This document shows, piece by piece, positions 14,836-26,714 of a stretch of DNA of 49,337 bases. The stretch lies in NCBI GenBank assembly GCA_016932835.1, contig JAFGCD010000090.1, forward strand, positions 1-49,337. Direction: 5' to 3'. The first letter of the stretch is position 1. Each line of letters starts with the position of its first letter. Both the position numbers and the translations under genes were made by a program. The notes below the pieces were generated by a model, which ran no database searches, was not told the origin of the DNA, and saw nothing but the letters and a program-made list of their open reading frames with translations. The DNA comes from Sedimentisphaerales bacterium. GTDB lineage: Bacteria; Planctomycetota; Phycisphaerae; Sedimentisphaerales; Anaerobacaceae.

Positions 14836-16299
14836 ATGAGTAGTATTGAGCACAGAGTGATTGTCGGCCTTGAGATTCATGTGCAGTTGTGCACTGAGAG
14901 CAAGATGTTCTGCAGATGTGCTGTAGAGTTCGGGCAGCAGGCCAACAGCAGGGTGTGCCCGGTTTGCATTGGTATGCCGGGCGTTCTGCCGGTCATGAAC
15001 AAGAAGGCTTTCGAGTGTTCCGTTCTTGCGGGGCTTGCCCTGAACTGCAGAATTGCGAGATTTACGAAGTGGGATCGTAAGAGCTACTACTATCCTGATT
15101 TGCCGAAGAACTACCAGATAAGCCAGTACGATATGCCCTTGGCCGAAGAGGGTTTCATCGAGATACCGGTTGGAGGGGGCCGGGCGAAGAGGATTCGTAT
15201 CATTCGGGCGCATCTTGAAGAGGATGCGGGCAAAAATCTTCATACTGCCGGGAGCTTTTCACAGGTGGATCTGAACAGGGCCGGCACGCCTTTGCTTGAG
15301 ATAGTTACCGAGCCTGATTTGAGCAGCGGGGCCGAGGCCAGGTCACTGGCGGTGGAACTCCAGCGAATTGTCCGGTATCTGGGCGTTTCGCAGGGCGATA
15401 TGCAGAAGGGTCATATGCGTTTCGAGCCCAATATCAATCTGGCAATTACAAAAGACGGACAGAAATTCAGGACCCCGATATCGGAGATCAAGAACCTCAA
15501 CAGCTTCCGAGCCTTGGAGAGAAGCATCGATTACGAAGAGCACAGGCAGCTCGACGAGTTCTTGGAGACCGGCGCAGTGCTTGAGACCGGCAGCAAGACG
15601 ACGCGGGGTTGGGACGATGATCGCGAAATTACGGTTCTGCAGCGAGAAAAAGAGGAATCGCACGATTATCGTTATTTTCCCGAGCCGGACCTTGTGCCTG
15701 TGGAATTGAGCGACGAGTGGCTGGAGCGGATTCGGGAACGTTTGTGCGAACTTCCGCTGAGCAGGCAGATGCGGTATGTCGATCAGTACGGACTTGGCGA
15801 ATATGATGCCGGTGTACTAACCGCCGAGGTGGCGACGTCGGATTTCTTCGAGGCGGTTGTGGCGTGCGGGGCCGAGCCTAAACGCACCTGCAATCTTCTC
15901 ACCCAGGTCGGGCTGCGGCTTGCAAACGAAAAAAGATGCGGGATCGATGAACTCGGTGTCACGGCTGAGGGTGTGGCGGAGTTGGTGAGAATGGTTGATC
16001 ACGGCCGGGTCAGCGCCGGCGCGGGAGAGAAGATATTCGAGACGATGTCGGATACGGGCAAGGATCCCGATCTGCTGGCCGAGGAGATGAACCTGATTCA
16101 AAAAAGCGATGCGGGCGAGTTGGAGGGGATAGTCGATGAGGTTATCGGGGAGAATCCGCAGGCGGTAGAGGATGCTACGAGCGGCGGGAAGAAAAGCAAG
16201 AAAGCTGTCGGCTTTCTGCTTGGTCAGGTTATGCAAAGGACAAAGGGTCGGGCAAATCCTAAGGTTGTTTCTGAGATATTGGCCGGCAAATTGAATTAA
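14836..16299 (+). CDS. gatB: Aspartyl/glutamyl-tRNA(Asn/Gln) amidotransferase subunit B
   Basis: The 487-residue subunit is the kinase/transamidase component that activates the misacylated tRNA. The N-terminal signature GLEIHVQLCTESKMFCRC is followed by VCPVCIGMPGVLP. Together these supply the CxC...CxxC zinc-site cysteines. Later conserved blocks are YYYPDLPKNYQISQYD, HLEEDAGK, VDLNRAGTPLLEI and YRYFPEPDL. The C-terminal YqeY-like tail (GFLLGQVMQRTKGRANPKVV) that contacts tRNA is complete. Carrying GatCAB suggests that the organism makes Gln-tRNA and/or Asn-tRNA by the indirect route. Confidence 0.95.
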   Translation: MSSIEHRVIVGLEIHVQLCTESKMFCRCAVEFGQQANSRVCPVCIGMPGVLPVMNKKAFECSVLAGLALNCRIARFTKWDRKSYYYPDLPKNYQISQYDMPLAEEGFIEIPVGGGRAKRIRIIRAHLEEDAGKNLHTAGSFSQVDLNRAGTPLLEIVTEPDLSSGAEARSLAVELQRIVRYLGVSQGDMQKGHMRFEPNINLAITKDGQKFRTPISEIKNLNSFRALERSIDYEEHRQLDEFLETGAVLETGSKTTRGWDDDREITVLQREKEESHDYRYFPEPDLVPVELSDEWLERIRERLCELPLSRQMRYVDQYGLGEYDAGVLTAEVATSDFFEAVVACGAEPKRTCNLLTQVGLRLANEKRCGIDELGVTAEGVAELVRMVDHGRVSAGAGEKIFETMSDTGKDPDLLAEEMNLIQKSDAGELEGIVDEVIGENPQAVEDATSGGKKSKKAVGFLLGQVMQRTKGRANPKVVSEILAGKLN

Positions 16300-16307
16300 T
16301 TGTTTGC

Positions 16308-16336
16308 TTTACAAGACGGGCATCTGCGTGTATGTT
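16308..16336 (+). promoter_or_regulatory. Probable promoter of the PAS histidine kinase
   Basis: TTTACA (16308-16313) and TATGTT (16331-16336) are 17 nt apart, giving nine of twelve consensus positions. It lies just after the gatB stop, with a leader of about 100 nt. Confidence 0.4.
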
Positions 16337-16443
16337 CGCGACGTTCTGTGCGTAAAGCGCCGGTGATTGGTGTCTGGTCGTGCGGAGTGTACTGAGGTAT
16401 TTTGCGTATTGTCCTTGGGGGGGTGACTCAAGGATGCATATTG

Positions 16444-19400
16444 ATGAATGACAGCAGCAGAGGCAGCGATGAACTGATCAAGGAAATAGAGTCTTTGGCT
16501 TCACACGCGAGGGGGCGCATCGTCGAGTACAAGCCGGCAGGTCGGGATGTCGGTGACAGTAAACGGGATGAGCAGGAGTTGGTAAAAAAGGCCACTCTCC
16601 TTGATAAACTGATCGATCTGAATCCTTACGGGATATCGATATTCGATACGAGCGGCCGTTGCGTCCGGATGAACCAGGCATGCTTGGATCTTTATAAGGG
16701 GCCTATGCCGCCTCCGGATTACTGTCTTTTTGAGGATCCGGTTCTGAAGAAAGCCGGATATTCCGAGGAGTTGCAGAAGCTCAAAGACGGGGACATCATT
16801 CGGATTTCAGAGTTGTGGTACAACATTCACGACGTTCTGCCTTTCGTTGCGGACAATCCTGTTTGTGTTTCCAGCGTGGTTTTTCCCGTTATGGATGAGC
16901 GCGGCGAACTCGAACACGTTATCGTTATGCATGAAGACATCACGCAGCGTAAGCTTGCGGAGAAGGCCGTAGAGGAGGCGTTGGAGCAGCACAGGAGCAT
17001 ATTCGAGAATACGGTAATCGGACTGTACAGGACGACTCCGGACGGTCGGATACTTGCGGCAAATCCTGCTCTGGTGCGTATGTTGGGCTATTCGTCGTTT
17101 GGCGAACTCGCGAGACGGAATCTTGAAGACGAGGGCTTTGCTGCAGACGGCAGCCGGGCGGAGTTCAAGCGGCTTATGGAGGAGCAAGAAGAGATTGTCG
17201 GACTGGAGTCGCGATGGATTCGCCGGGATGGGTCAAAGCTGTTCGTTCGCGAGAGCAGCAGGGTAATTCGAGATACCGGGGGCAATATTTTGTTCTACGA
17301 GGGGACGGTCGAAGACATCACCGATCGTAAGAAGGCGGAAGACGCCTTGAAAGAGTCGGAGGAGAAGTTCCGGACGCTTGCCGAGCAGTCTCCGAACATG
17401 ATCTTCATCAACAGAGGGGGCAGGATCGTATATGTGAACCATCGGTTCGAGGAGGTGATGGGGTACAGTCGTGAGGAGTTGTGCTCGGAGGAATTTGATT
17501 TTATGGTTACGATTGCTCCGGAGTCGCGCGGGGTGGTTTCGGAATATTTCAAGGAGCATATGAGAGGACGGGATGTCGCTCCATACGAATATGCTCTTGT
17601 GAGCAGTGGCGGTCGAAGGATTGAGGCAATACTGACGTCCCGGCTGATCAGCTATGGGGGTGAGACAGCGATACTTGGCACTATTACGGATATCACAGAG
17701 CGGAAACGGGCCGAAAGAGCTATCCGAAGAAGTGAAGAAAAGTACAGAACGATGGTAGAGGATTCGGAGCAGGGTGTTACATTGATAAAGAACGGGTGCA
17801 TGGTTTTTGCGAATCGTGCCGCCGAGCGGATGCTCGGGTATGGTCTCGACGAGCTTTCGAAATTTTCTCCGGAAGAAACGAAGGCCCTGATTCATCCGGA
17901 TGATCGCGAGCGGGTGGTCAAGCATATGGAGGCTCGCTTGAGCGGGCAGGCCTCTGCAGAGCAGCTTGAGTACCGTATATTGCGCAAGGACGGCAAGATC
18001 CGCTGGGTGAGCGTGACGGCGAGCTTGAGCGGCAGTAACGAAGATTTCACGATACAGACATACAATACCGACATAACGGATCGCAAGCGCGCGGAGGAGG
18101 CGTTGCGTGACAGCGAGGCGCGACTGAAGAGTATCTTTCGGGTGGCCCCGGTCGGGATCGGGGTTGTTTCGAACAGAGTGCTCATGGAGGTAAATGACAG
18201 GGTATGCGAGATGTTGGGTTACAGTCGTTCTGAGCTTATAGGCAAGAGCGCAAGGATGCTGTATTCGACGGCGGAGGATTATGAGTACGTAGGGAGGGAG
18301 AAGTACGACCAGATTCGTCGCAGCGGAACCGGTACTGTTGAGACGAAATGGGTCCGGAAGGATGGAGAGAAAATCGACGTATTGCTGAGTTCGACTCCTC
18401 TTGACATTGATGACTACACGGCTGGCGTGACTTTCACGGTTCTGGACATATCTGAGCGTTGCAGAGCCGAGGACGAACTGCGGAAGTCGGAGAAGCACTA
18501 TCGAATGCTCGCCGAGACGATGAACGACGGGCTGACCCAGATCGACGAGAGAGGGTATTACACTTATGCGAACGAGCGGCTCGGAGAAATATTCGGCTGC
18601 TCCATTGATGAGATTGTAGGGAAGCATTGGACGGAACTTTTCGACAAGGGTGCTCAGTCTGTGATCGAGGTTCAGTTGCAGTCGCGGAAAGGCGGTGGTA
18701 CGAAGCCCTATGAAGTTTCGACGACAAGGCCTGACGGCAGGGTGGTCCATGTTTTGGTATCACCGCAGCCGATTTTTGACGAAAGAGAACGTTACGGGGG
18801 AAGCCTCTCGATACTGACTGACATTACTGAATTGAAGCAGGCTGAGGAGAAGGCTCGTCAACATCAGAGCGAGCTTGCCCATGTTTGGCGCATCAATACT
18901 ATGGGAGAGATGGCTTCGGGATTGGCGCATGAGTTGAATCAGCCTCTTTGCGCCATATCAAATTATGCAAACGCGTGCATTCGCATGATGAAGGCAGGCT
19001 CCGGTAAATCGGAGAAGATTGTCGAGGCGGTTGAGCAGATCGCCTCGCAGGCCGGCAGGGCCGGAGAGATTATTCGACGCATCAGGAGTCTTGTGGCCAA
19101 ACGGAAACTTCACACATCGATGATGGATATTAATGAGGTCATCAATGAAGTAGTGGAAATGGAGAAGGCTGAAGCGGGACAGAAGGGTATTACAGTGCGA
19201 ACAGAACTGGCGAAGGATCTGCCGAAAATCCTGGCCGATAGCGTGGAAATCGAAGAGGTTATTCTGAATTTGGTTAGAAATGCTTTTGATGCGATGAGTG
19301 ATCGAAAGCTGAAGCAGCGTGAGGTGTGTATTCAGACACGGCTATGGGAAAGAGTTTTTGTGGAGGTTTGTGTATCTGATACGGGCAAAGGTGTTGATGC

Positions 19401-19617
19401 GGCTGATATTGAGCATGTGTTTGATTCATTTTTCAGTACAAAGAAGGATGGCATGGGCATAGGTCTTTCGATCAGTCGCACTATAATCGAGACTCACGGT
19501 GGTAGAATATGGGCCGAATCGAATCCTGATTGCGGCGCATCGTTTCGGTTTACTCTGCCGATAAAGGAGTCTGGTTCCAAGGTGGAAAGTGGGTTATCCG
19601 CTGGGCGTGGTCGATAG
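16444..19617 (+). CDS. Multi-PAS sensor histidine kinase, apparently cytoplasmic
   Basis: The 1057-residue protein has no membrane helix. Six PAS domains run in series at roughly 55-170, 180-300, 308-422, 432-550, 560-675 and 683-800. Most end with the PAC-type 'ITDRK-AE' connector. The HisKA phospho-acceptor is H829 in GLAHELNQPL. The ATPase has an N-box (LVRNAFDAM), a G1 box (VSDTGKGVD) and a G2 box (GMGIGLSIS). The HELNQPL form and domain order resemble FixL- and DctB-like kinases. No heme-binding or other cofactor residue was recognised. No response regulator is adjacent, so the partner is elsewhere. The ATG at 16444 with AAGGATG upstream is preferred over a TTG at 16402. Confidence 0.9.
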   Translation: MNDSSRGSDELIKEIESLASHARGRIVEYKPAGRDVGDSKRDEQELVKKATLLDKLIDLNPYGISIFDTSGRCVRMNQACLDLYKGPMPPPDYCLFEDPVLKKAGYSEELQKLKDGDIIRISELWYNIHDVLPFVADNPVCVSSVVFPVMDERGELEHVIVMHEDITQRKLAEKAVEEALEQHRSIFENTVIGLYRTTPDGRILAANPALVRMLGYSSFGELARRNLEDEGFAADGSRAEFKRLMEEQEEIVGLESRWIRRDGSKLFVRESSRVIRDTGGNILFYEGTVEDITDRKKAEDALKESEEKFRTLAEQSPNMIFINRGGRIVYVNHRFEEVMGYSREELCSEEFDFMVTIAPESRGVVSEYFKEHMRGRDVAPYEYALVSSGGRRIEAILTSRLISYGGETAILGTITDITERKRAERAIRRSEEKYRTMVEDSEQGVTLIKNGCMVFANRAAERMLGYGLDELSKFSPEETKALIHPDDRERVVKHMEARLSGQASAEQLEYRILRKDGKIRWVSVTASLSGSNEDFTIQTYNTDITDRKRAEEALRDSEARLKSIFRVAPVGIGVVSNRVLMEVNDRVCEMLGYSRSELIGKSARMLYSTAEDYEYVGREKYDQIRRSGTGTVETKWVRKDGEKIDVLLSSTPLDIDDYTAGVTFTVLDISERCRAEDELRKSEKHYRMLAETMNDGLTQIDERGYYTYANERLGEIFGCSIDEIVGKHWTELFDKGAQSVIEVQLQSRKGGGTKPYEVSTTRPDGRVVHVLVSPQPIFDERERYGGSLSILTDITELKQAEEKARQHQSELAHVWRINTMGEMASGLAHELNQPLCAISNYANACIRMMKAGSGKSEKIVEAVEQIASQAGRAGEIIRRIRSLVAKRKLHTSMMDINEVINEVVEMEKAEAGQKGITVRTELAKDLPKILADSVEIEEVILNLVRNAFDAMSDRKLKQREVCIQTRLWERVFVEVCVSDTGKGVDAADIEHVFDSFFSTKKDGMGIGLSISRTIIETHGGRIWAESNPDCGASFRFTLPIKESGSKVESGLSAGRGR

Positions 19618-19650
19618 AGGCGATGAGGGCCGGCTGACTGTGCTGTGGGG

Positions 19651-19668
19651 CTTAACGACGTTGTTAAG
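19651..19668. promoter_or_regulatory. Inverted repeat CTTAAC-GACGTT-GTTAAG
   Basis: Perfect 6-bp arms with a 6-nt centre lie between the kinase gene and the cupin gene. It has no T-run, so an operator is more likely than a terminator. The binding protein is unknown. Confidence 0.25.
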
Positions 19669-19716
19669 GTGAATCGAATTAGAACACATGGTTTTTATAC
19701 AAGGATTGAGTGAAGA

Positions 19717-20061
19717 GTGAAAGTAGAGAAGAGCAGCAATGTCAACAAATGTCCGGTGGCCGTTGCCGGGGCCGAGGGTGTGGATATCAGGTGGCTTATC
19801 TCCAGAGAGGATGGCGCCGAAAACTTTGTGATGCGGATGTTCGAGTTGGCCGAGGGCGGCCATACGCCTTTGCATACGCATCCTCACGAGCATGAGGTCT
19901 TCATTGTCGAAGGGCAAGGCGTATTTGTATGCGAAGGGCAGGAGTATCCGTTCGGCGCCGAGCACGTGATATTTGTGCCGGGCGGGAAAGAGCACTGCTT
20001 CAAGAATACCGGCGAATCGGTTCTGAGGTTCCTCTGTATTATCCCGGCCGATGCAAGTTAG
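19717..20061 (+). CDS. Cupin-domain protein
   Basis: The 114-residue single-domain cupin has metal-binding motif 1 as HTHPHEHEVFIVEG (about residues 53-66) and a motif 2-like VPGGKEHCF. Small cupins of this type can be sugar or keto-acid isomerases, dioxygenases or ligand sensors, and the sequence does not decide between them. The start is a GTG at 19717 with AAGGAT about 11 nt upstream; no ATG is available at the N-terminus. It follows the kinase gene by about 100 nt with a palindrome between them. It converges with the PQQ-propeller gene. Confidence 0.82.
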   Translation: MKVEKSSNVNKCPVAVAGAEGVDIRWLISREDGAENFVMRMFELAEGGHTPLHTHPHEHEVFIVEGQGVFVCEGQEYPFGAEHVIFVPGGKEHCFKNTGESVLRFLCIIPADAS

Positions 20062-20096
20062 GCTGTTTATGTGGCTTGGCCTGATGTTCGTGCAGC

Positions 20097-21386
20097 TTAT
20101 TTGCCTATGCAGTAGAGGTTCTGTGTTCCTGCGAGGTATAGCTTTCCGTTTGCCACTGCCGGTGAGGGATGGTTTCCGTCGCCGAGGTCGTTGGTTGCCA
20201 GTATGAGTAATCGGGGTCCGGTCTGGATGACATAGCTCTTGCCGGCGTTTGCAAAGAAAAGTCGTCCTTTGGGGTCTGCTACGGGACTTGCCCATGCGGT
20301 GGAGATTTTTTCGAGCTTGTCCTGGTAGATGAGTTTTCCGGTCTTGAGGTCGCGGCATTCTATCCTGTCGGGGCGATAAAGGCGGTAGATACGGTCTTCT
20401 ACTATGGTCGGGGAGCTTAGTGCTTCGGGGACGTATTCTCCCGACCAGCGGATATGTGTTTCGGATACGTCGCCTGTCCCTGTGGGATCGACGGCGGTTC
20501 CCGGCCCGCTTCGTCCGCTGTCGAAATACACGATTCCGGAGCCGTATGCCGGCATTGCGACGTCACCCTGCCCTCGACACCACCATATGCGATTTCCATT
20601 TGCCGGATCAATACTCTGGAGCGCATTCGATGCATCTGAGCCGCCTGATGCCAGCAGGAGCATCTGCGGTTTCTGGTTTACGTTAATTATCAGAGGGGTA
20701 CTGTGTCCGAAGCCGACATCGGAGAGTTTTGTCTCCCATTTTATGTTTCCGGCGGCTTTGTCGAACGCGACGACACGGGAATCCTCCTTTTTGGTCATCG
20801 CGCAGAATAGTATGACGGTGTCTTTGTAAAGAATGGGGCTCGAGGCAAGAGTGACATCGAAAGTGTGTGGGGTGATCTCCTTTCGCCAGACGATATTGCT
20901 TTTGAAATCTACGGCGGCGAGTACCGAAGAAGCGAAGGCGCAAAATACGAGTTTGCCGTCGGTGGCCGGTGTTGCGGCGGCGTATCCTCCGCCCGGCCCG
21001 CCCCTGAAATCGGTTCTCAGCCAGGGGCCGGGCGGGATGAGCCTATCCCATAGGAGCTTTCCAGTGTGGGCGTTATAGCAGGCTAGGTGGTGGTTCGGAA
21101 TGACCTTCTTGAGGTCCTTGACGGATTCAGGCCATTCGACGGTGCAGACGAATACCCTGTCGTCCCAGACTATAGGACTGGCGTGGCCTTGCCCTGTAAT
21201 TGGGGTCTTCCAGAGGATATTTTTGTCGTCGGGGCCGCCCCAGTGTGTTGGGAGGTTCGTTTCCTGGGTATGACCGAGTCCGGTGGGACCGCGGAATTGA
21301 GGCCAGTTCTCCGCGTGTGTGGTTGCGGCCCGGGTGTTCAGGGCGATAAGGGTGATGATCACGATGGCCAGTCTTGCAGGTTTCAT
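20097..21386 (-). CDS. Exported PQQ-like beta-propeller protein
   Basis: The 429-residue protein has a Sec signal peptide (to about ALNTRA or THA) and then the WPQFRGPTGLGH start common in planctomycete PQQ-like proteins. Repeated 'G-x-L-x-W' blades (HTGKLLWDRL, AAGNIKWETKL, ANGNRIWWCRG, KTGKLIYQDKL) indicate an eight-bladed BamB/quinoprotein-type propeller. No catalytic or calcium/PQQ-binding set was recognised, so it may bind protein or glycan rather than act as a dehydrogenase. Its ATG overlaps the stop of the upstream GH16 gene (ATGA, 4 nt), and AAGGAGAT precedes it. This implies coupled translation and a shared role. Confidence 0.88.
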   Translation of the reverse strand: MKPARLAIVIITLIALNTRAATTHAENWPQFRGPTGLGHTQETNLPTHWGGPDDKNILWKTPITGQGHASPIVWDDRVFVCTVEWPESVKDLKKVIPNHHLACYNAHTGKLLWDRLIPPGPWLRTDFRGGPGGGYAAATPATDGKLVFCAFASSVLAAVDFKSNIVWRKEITPHTFDVTLASSPILYKDTVILFCAMTKKEDSRVVAFDKAAGNIKWETKLSDVGFGHSTPLIINVNQKPQMLLLASGGSDASNALQSIDPANGNRIWWCRGQGDVAMPAYGSGIVYFDSGRSGPGTAVDPTGTGDVSETHIRWSGEYVPEALSSPTIVEDRIYRLYRPDRIECRDLKTGKLIYQDKLEKISTAWASPVADPKGRLFFANAGKSYVIQTGPRLLILATNDLGDGNHPSPAVANGKLYLAGTQNLYCIGK

Positions 21387-23137
21387 GGTATCTCCTTGAG
21401 AATTGTGGATAGGCTGAAATCCCGGATCTGTACTGCGGCGTTGAAGCTGCCTGGGATTTCCCATCCGAGGTTCATATTTACGATTGCGTAGTGTTCGACA
21501 TCCGAATCAGCGAAGTAGCCTCTCTTGACGGCTTCTTTCAAACCGGCTTTGATGTGAGGCAGCAGGTCTTCTTGTAGCTTTATCCAGTCGCCTCGGGCCG
21601 GCGGTGTGCTGTTTACTTCTCGGCCGTCGATAGTGTATATGAATTTTCCGGTCGCGTCGCCCTTGCCGGTGTCTTTGGCCATGAACGGGCCGGGGATTTC
21701 GGTGCGGCTGTCGAAGAAAGGAACGCCGAACCAGAAGTATTCGTTATGGTCTTTGGATGCTTCATGTACGTTCCGGACAATAAGGAACAACTGGAATTGT
21801 GCTGCGTGCAGGGCCGGGTCGTACTGCTGCGGTGACATGTTGGCCCTGCAGTGCAGAAGTTTGAAGCTGATATTCAAGGTGACTGCATCGAAGTTGTTCA
21901 AGGGATATATTCGAGCTGTATCCTGCTCAATCAGCAGGTGCGGCCAGCCTTGGCCTTGCTTTCTGGCGTCAGGGCCGTACTCGGCGTCGCCCCTTATTTC
22001 CAGCGTAAGGTCGGCATTCGGTGAGTTCGGTCCGGCGACGACGATTTTCTTACCTTTGTTTTCGTAAATAAAGTCGCCATGGCTGTTGGGGGCGGGTTTG
22101 CTTCGGGCGAGAGAGTACTTTGTGGCCCATTGGCAGAGTCGCCAGGCAGGCTTATTCTCGTTATTGCCGAGATCGAGGACGGCCTCCACATCTCGGCCCT
22201 TGGATGAATCAGGATAGCCGAGCACAAATCCTCTGCTGAATTTCGTATCTGTGAAGAGGGGCAGCGAGGCTTCGCCTGGCCTTTTCCAGGCTCGCACGTA
22301 TTCTATGCTGTACGTGGAGGGCAGGTCGGCGTCTCTTGGCAGGCCGAACCAGTCGGGCATTGTTTCGCTGTCGAAGTTCAAAGTCAGCGGCTGATGCCAG
22401 TGCGTGTTCTCGATCCAGCGGACGATCACGCCGTCGAAATACCACTTGATTTTTTCAGCGTCCCATTCGAGTGCGTAAGTGTGATAGTCATCGGCAAGGT
22501 CTGCCGGGGCGGACCATACTCCGTGCTTGGACCAGTGTTTATTTTCGGTGGGGGTCTTGAAGACGTGGACATTCATATTGTACTTCTTCTCGAAACTCGG
22601 CGCCCTGCCCCCGATTTCGAATACGTCAATCTCGGTCCAGAGGTTGGGGGTGCTGTTGTAGAACCAGAAGGAGCTTGAGCCGGCCGAGGCCATCGGTTTG
22701 CACTTGACCTCGAAATAGCCGTATTTGACCAGGCCTTTGCTCTGGACTGCGGCGGATGTGTATGTGTGGTAGCCTTTGTTTTTGGGCATGGCAGCCGGCT
22801 CGTCTTTTCTCATGGTAAGATGCAGCTTGCCGTCGGCGACTGTAACATTGGCGGGGTCGAACCACGCGGGTTGCCTTCCGAGCCATTTTGGGTTCCTGGG
22901 CCACCACTTTTTGGCATCAAGCTCGGTACCGGCGAATTCGTCGCTCATCGGGGCGTATCGGTTCCACTTAGCCTTATTGGTCTGATCGGAGAGGGGATAG
23001 TCGCCGGTTACCTGTTTTGGCGTCAAGCCGAGTGGGCCTTGCCGTTCCCATGATTTGGGAGAGCCTTGTTGTGCCAAGATAGGGCAGGCGGCGGCTGTCA
23101 AGAGCAGAACCGATTTGAAATAGGCTCGTTTGGACAT
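21383..23137 (-). CDS. Secreted GH16-family glycoside hydrolase with unknown C-terminal domain
   Basis: The 584-residue protein has a signal peptide (about 1-22). The GH16 jelly-roll spans about 55-300. The catalytic motif WTEIDVFE supplies nucleophile E169, D171 and acid/base E174, the ExDxxE spacing of agarases, carrageenases and laminarinases. Flanking blocks (SDEF...LDAKKW, VTVADGKLHLT, YGYFEVKCKP, YALEWDAEKIKWYFDG) are typical. Subfamily and substrate (agarose, porphyran, carrageenan or beta-1,3-glucan) are not settled; the nearby sulfatase would suit a sulfated algal galactan. Residues about 300-584 form a second domain I do not recognise, with many aromatic residues and beta-like segments. 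The start at 23137 has AAGGAT 6 nt upstream. Confidence 0.88.
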   Translation of the reverse strand: MSKRAYFKSVLLLTAAACPILAQQGSPKSWERQGPLGLTPKQVTGDYPLSDQTNKAKWNRYAPMSDEFAGTELDAKKWWPRNPKWLGRQPAWFDPANVTVADGKLHLTMRKDEPAAMPKNKGYHTYTSAAVQSKGLVKYGYFEVKCKPMASAGSSSFWFYNSTPNLWTEIDVFEIGGRAPSFEKKYNMNVHVFKTPTENKHWSKHGVWSAPADLADDYHTYALEWDAEKIKWYFDGVIVRWIENTHWHQPLTLNFDSETMPDWFGLPRDADLPSTYSIEYVRAWKRPGEASLPLFTDTKFSRGFVLGYPDSSKGRDVEAVLDLGNNENKPAWRLCQWATKYSLARSKPAPNSHGDFIYENKGKKIVVAGPNSPNADLTLEIRGDAEYGPDARKQGQGWPHLLIEQDTARIYPLNNFDAVTLNISFKLLHCRANMSPQQYDPALHAAQFQLFLIVRNVHEASKDHNEYFWFGVPFFDSRTEIPGPFMAKDTGKGDATGKFIYTIDGREVNSTPPARGDWIKLQEDLLPHIKAGLKEAVKRGYFADSDVEHYAIVNMNLGWEIPGSFNAAVQIRDFSLSTILKEIP

Positions 23138-23233
23138 GCCGATATCCTTATTAATAGGTCTGAATTTCTTTAGTGCCACCGGTATCAGAATAGCACAGTT
23201 CCGCCGAAATTACCAGTATTGTGAGAGGCATTC

Positions 23234-23262
23234 TTGACGCCGGCGGGGGGATTGTTTATAGT
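23234..23262 (+). promoter_or_regulatory. Promoter of the YkgJ/hisS operon
   Basis: TTGACG (23234-23239) and TATAGT (23257-23262) are each one mismatch from consensus and 17 nt apart. The leader to 23316 is about 47 nt. Confidence 0.6.
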
Positions 23263-23315
23263 GAGGAACCTTAAGGCATGATCAGCAATGTTTTGAATGT
23301 TTGGAGTTTGTGGTA

Positions 23316-23786
23316 ATGGCTAAAGAGAATCAGTGTGGTGACTGTATTGGATTATGCTGTCGGTATGTTGCTCTGCCGATCGAGACGCCGGAAGACAAGG
23401 AAGATTACGACGATATAAGATGGTATCTATGTCACGAGGGTATTACGGTTTTTGTCGAGGATGGCGACTGGTATATCAATATCAAGAATAAGTGCAAACA
23501 TCTGAGTGACAGGGATTATCGCTGCGAGATCTACGACAAACGCCCGAAGATATGCAGGGGTTATCGGCATAAGGATTGCGATTTTGTCGATGGCGAGTAC
23601 GACTACGAACTGCACTTCACCGACGATAAGCAGATGGAAGAGTATATCAAGATAAAGTTCGACAACAACAAGATCGAGAAGCCAAAGAAGGCCAAGTCAC
23701 AAAGATCGAAGAAAAACAAGTTGCGAATCCAGTCGATATCGGGCGGTTCCGCGAAGAATAAAGGCAAGTTTGTGACAAAGGGATAA
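23316..23786 (+). CDS. YkgJ-family cysteine-cluster protein
   Basis: The 156-residue protein has the family's cysteine pattern: CGDCIGLCC near the N-terminus, a CKHL segment, then CEIYDKRPKICRGY. The cysteines presumably bind zinc or an Fe-S cluster, and the biochemical role of the family is not established. The last ~45 residues are Lys/Ser-rich and likely disordered. The ATG at 23316 has GGAG 9 nt upstream; a TTG 15 nt earlier is less likely. It is followed 7 nt later by hisS, so the two share a transcript from the promoter at 23234. Confidence 0.85.
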   Translation: MAKENQCGDCIGLCCRYVALPIETPEDKEDYDDIRWYLCHEGITVFVEDGDWYINIKNKCKHLSDRDYRCEIYDKRPKICRGYRHKDCDFVDGEYDYELHFTDDKQMEEYIKIKFDNNKIEKPKKAKSQRSKKNKLRIQSISGGSAKNKGKFVTKG

Positions 23787-23793
23787 CTGCGAG

Positions 23794-26228
<2,435 letters not shown>

Positions 26229-26270
26229 AGTGTATGGAAAGGGGATGCAGCGGGAAAGGTGTGAAAAGCA

Positions 26271-26681
26271 ATGGGTTTTCGTTTTGAGAGAATCGGGATA
26301 TTTGTCACTGACATCGAGAAGATGACGGCTTTCTACCGGGATGTTCTTGGGATGAAAATCAAGACAGAGGGCGATGGTTATGCTCTTTTCGAAAATGAAG
26401 GTATCGAGTTTGGGATGTTTGCGCGGTCGTTACTGCCGGAGTTTATAGAGGCCGAGCCGACGTATCCGAGCGGTGTGAACGGGACATTTTCTCTGACGAT
26501 AGATGTGTCGGACTTTCTTGATGTTGACTTTGAGTTTGACCGCATCGTCGATGCCGGCGCGAAGATGGTTGCCCAGCCCAAAGATGTGCCCTGGGGGCAG
26601 CGGTCGAGTATGGTTGCGGACCCGGAGGGGAATATGATCGAGATATCTTCGTGGGGACAGGCCGCAGGCGGTGATATTTGA
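26271..26681 (+). CDS. VOC-superfamily (glyoxalase-like) protein
   Basis: The 136-residue protein consists of two beta-alpha-beta-beta-beta units. The first starts ERIGIFVTDIEKMTAFYRDVLGMK, the signature of vicinal-oxygen-chelate proteins. The second ends MVADPEGNMIEISSWG, with the glutamate that normally ligates the metal. Members include glyoxalases, dioxygenases and antibiotic-resistance proteins, and this one cannot be assigned further. It lies 42 nt after the CE1 esterase gene on the same strand. Confidence 0.85.
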   Translation: MGFRFERIGIFVTDIEKMTAFYRDVLGMKIKTEGDGYALFENEGIEFGMFARSLLPEFIEAEPTYPSGVNGTFSLTIDVSDFLDVDFEFDRIVDAGAKMVAQPKDVPWGQRSSMVADPEGNMIEISSWGQAAGGDI

Positions 26682-26714
26682 ATTTCCTGAGGGCGCAATG
26701 CAGGGAGAAATGCG

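Noticed and set aside
17233..18750. 505-codon minus-strand open frame
   Set aside because: It lies wholly antisense to the multi-PAS kinase, whose repeated PAS motifs are unmistakable. No ribosome site or protein motif is present.
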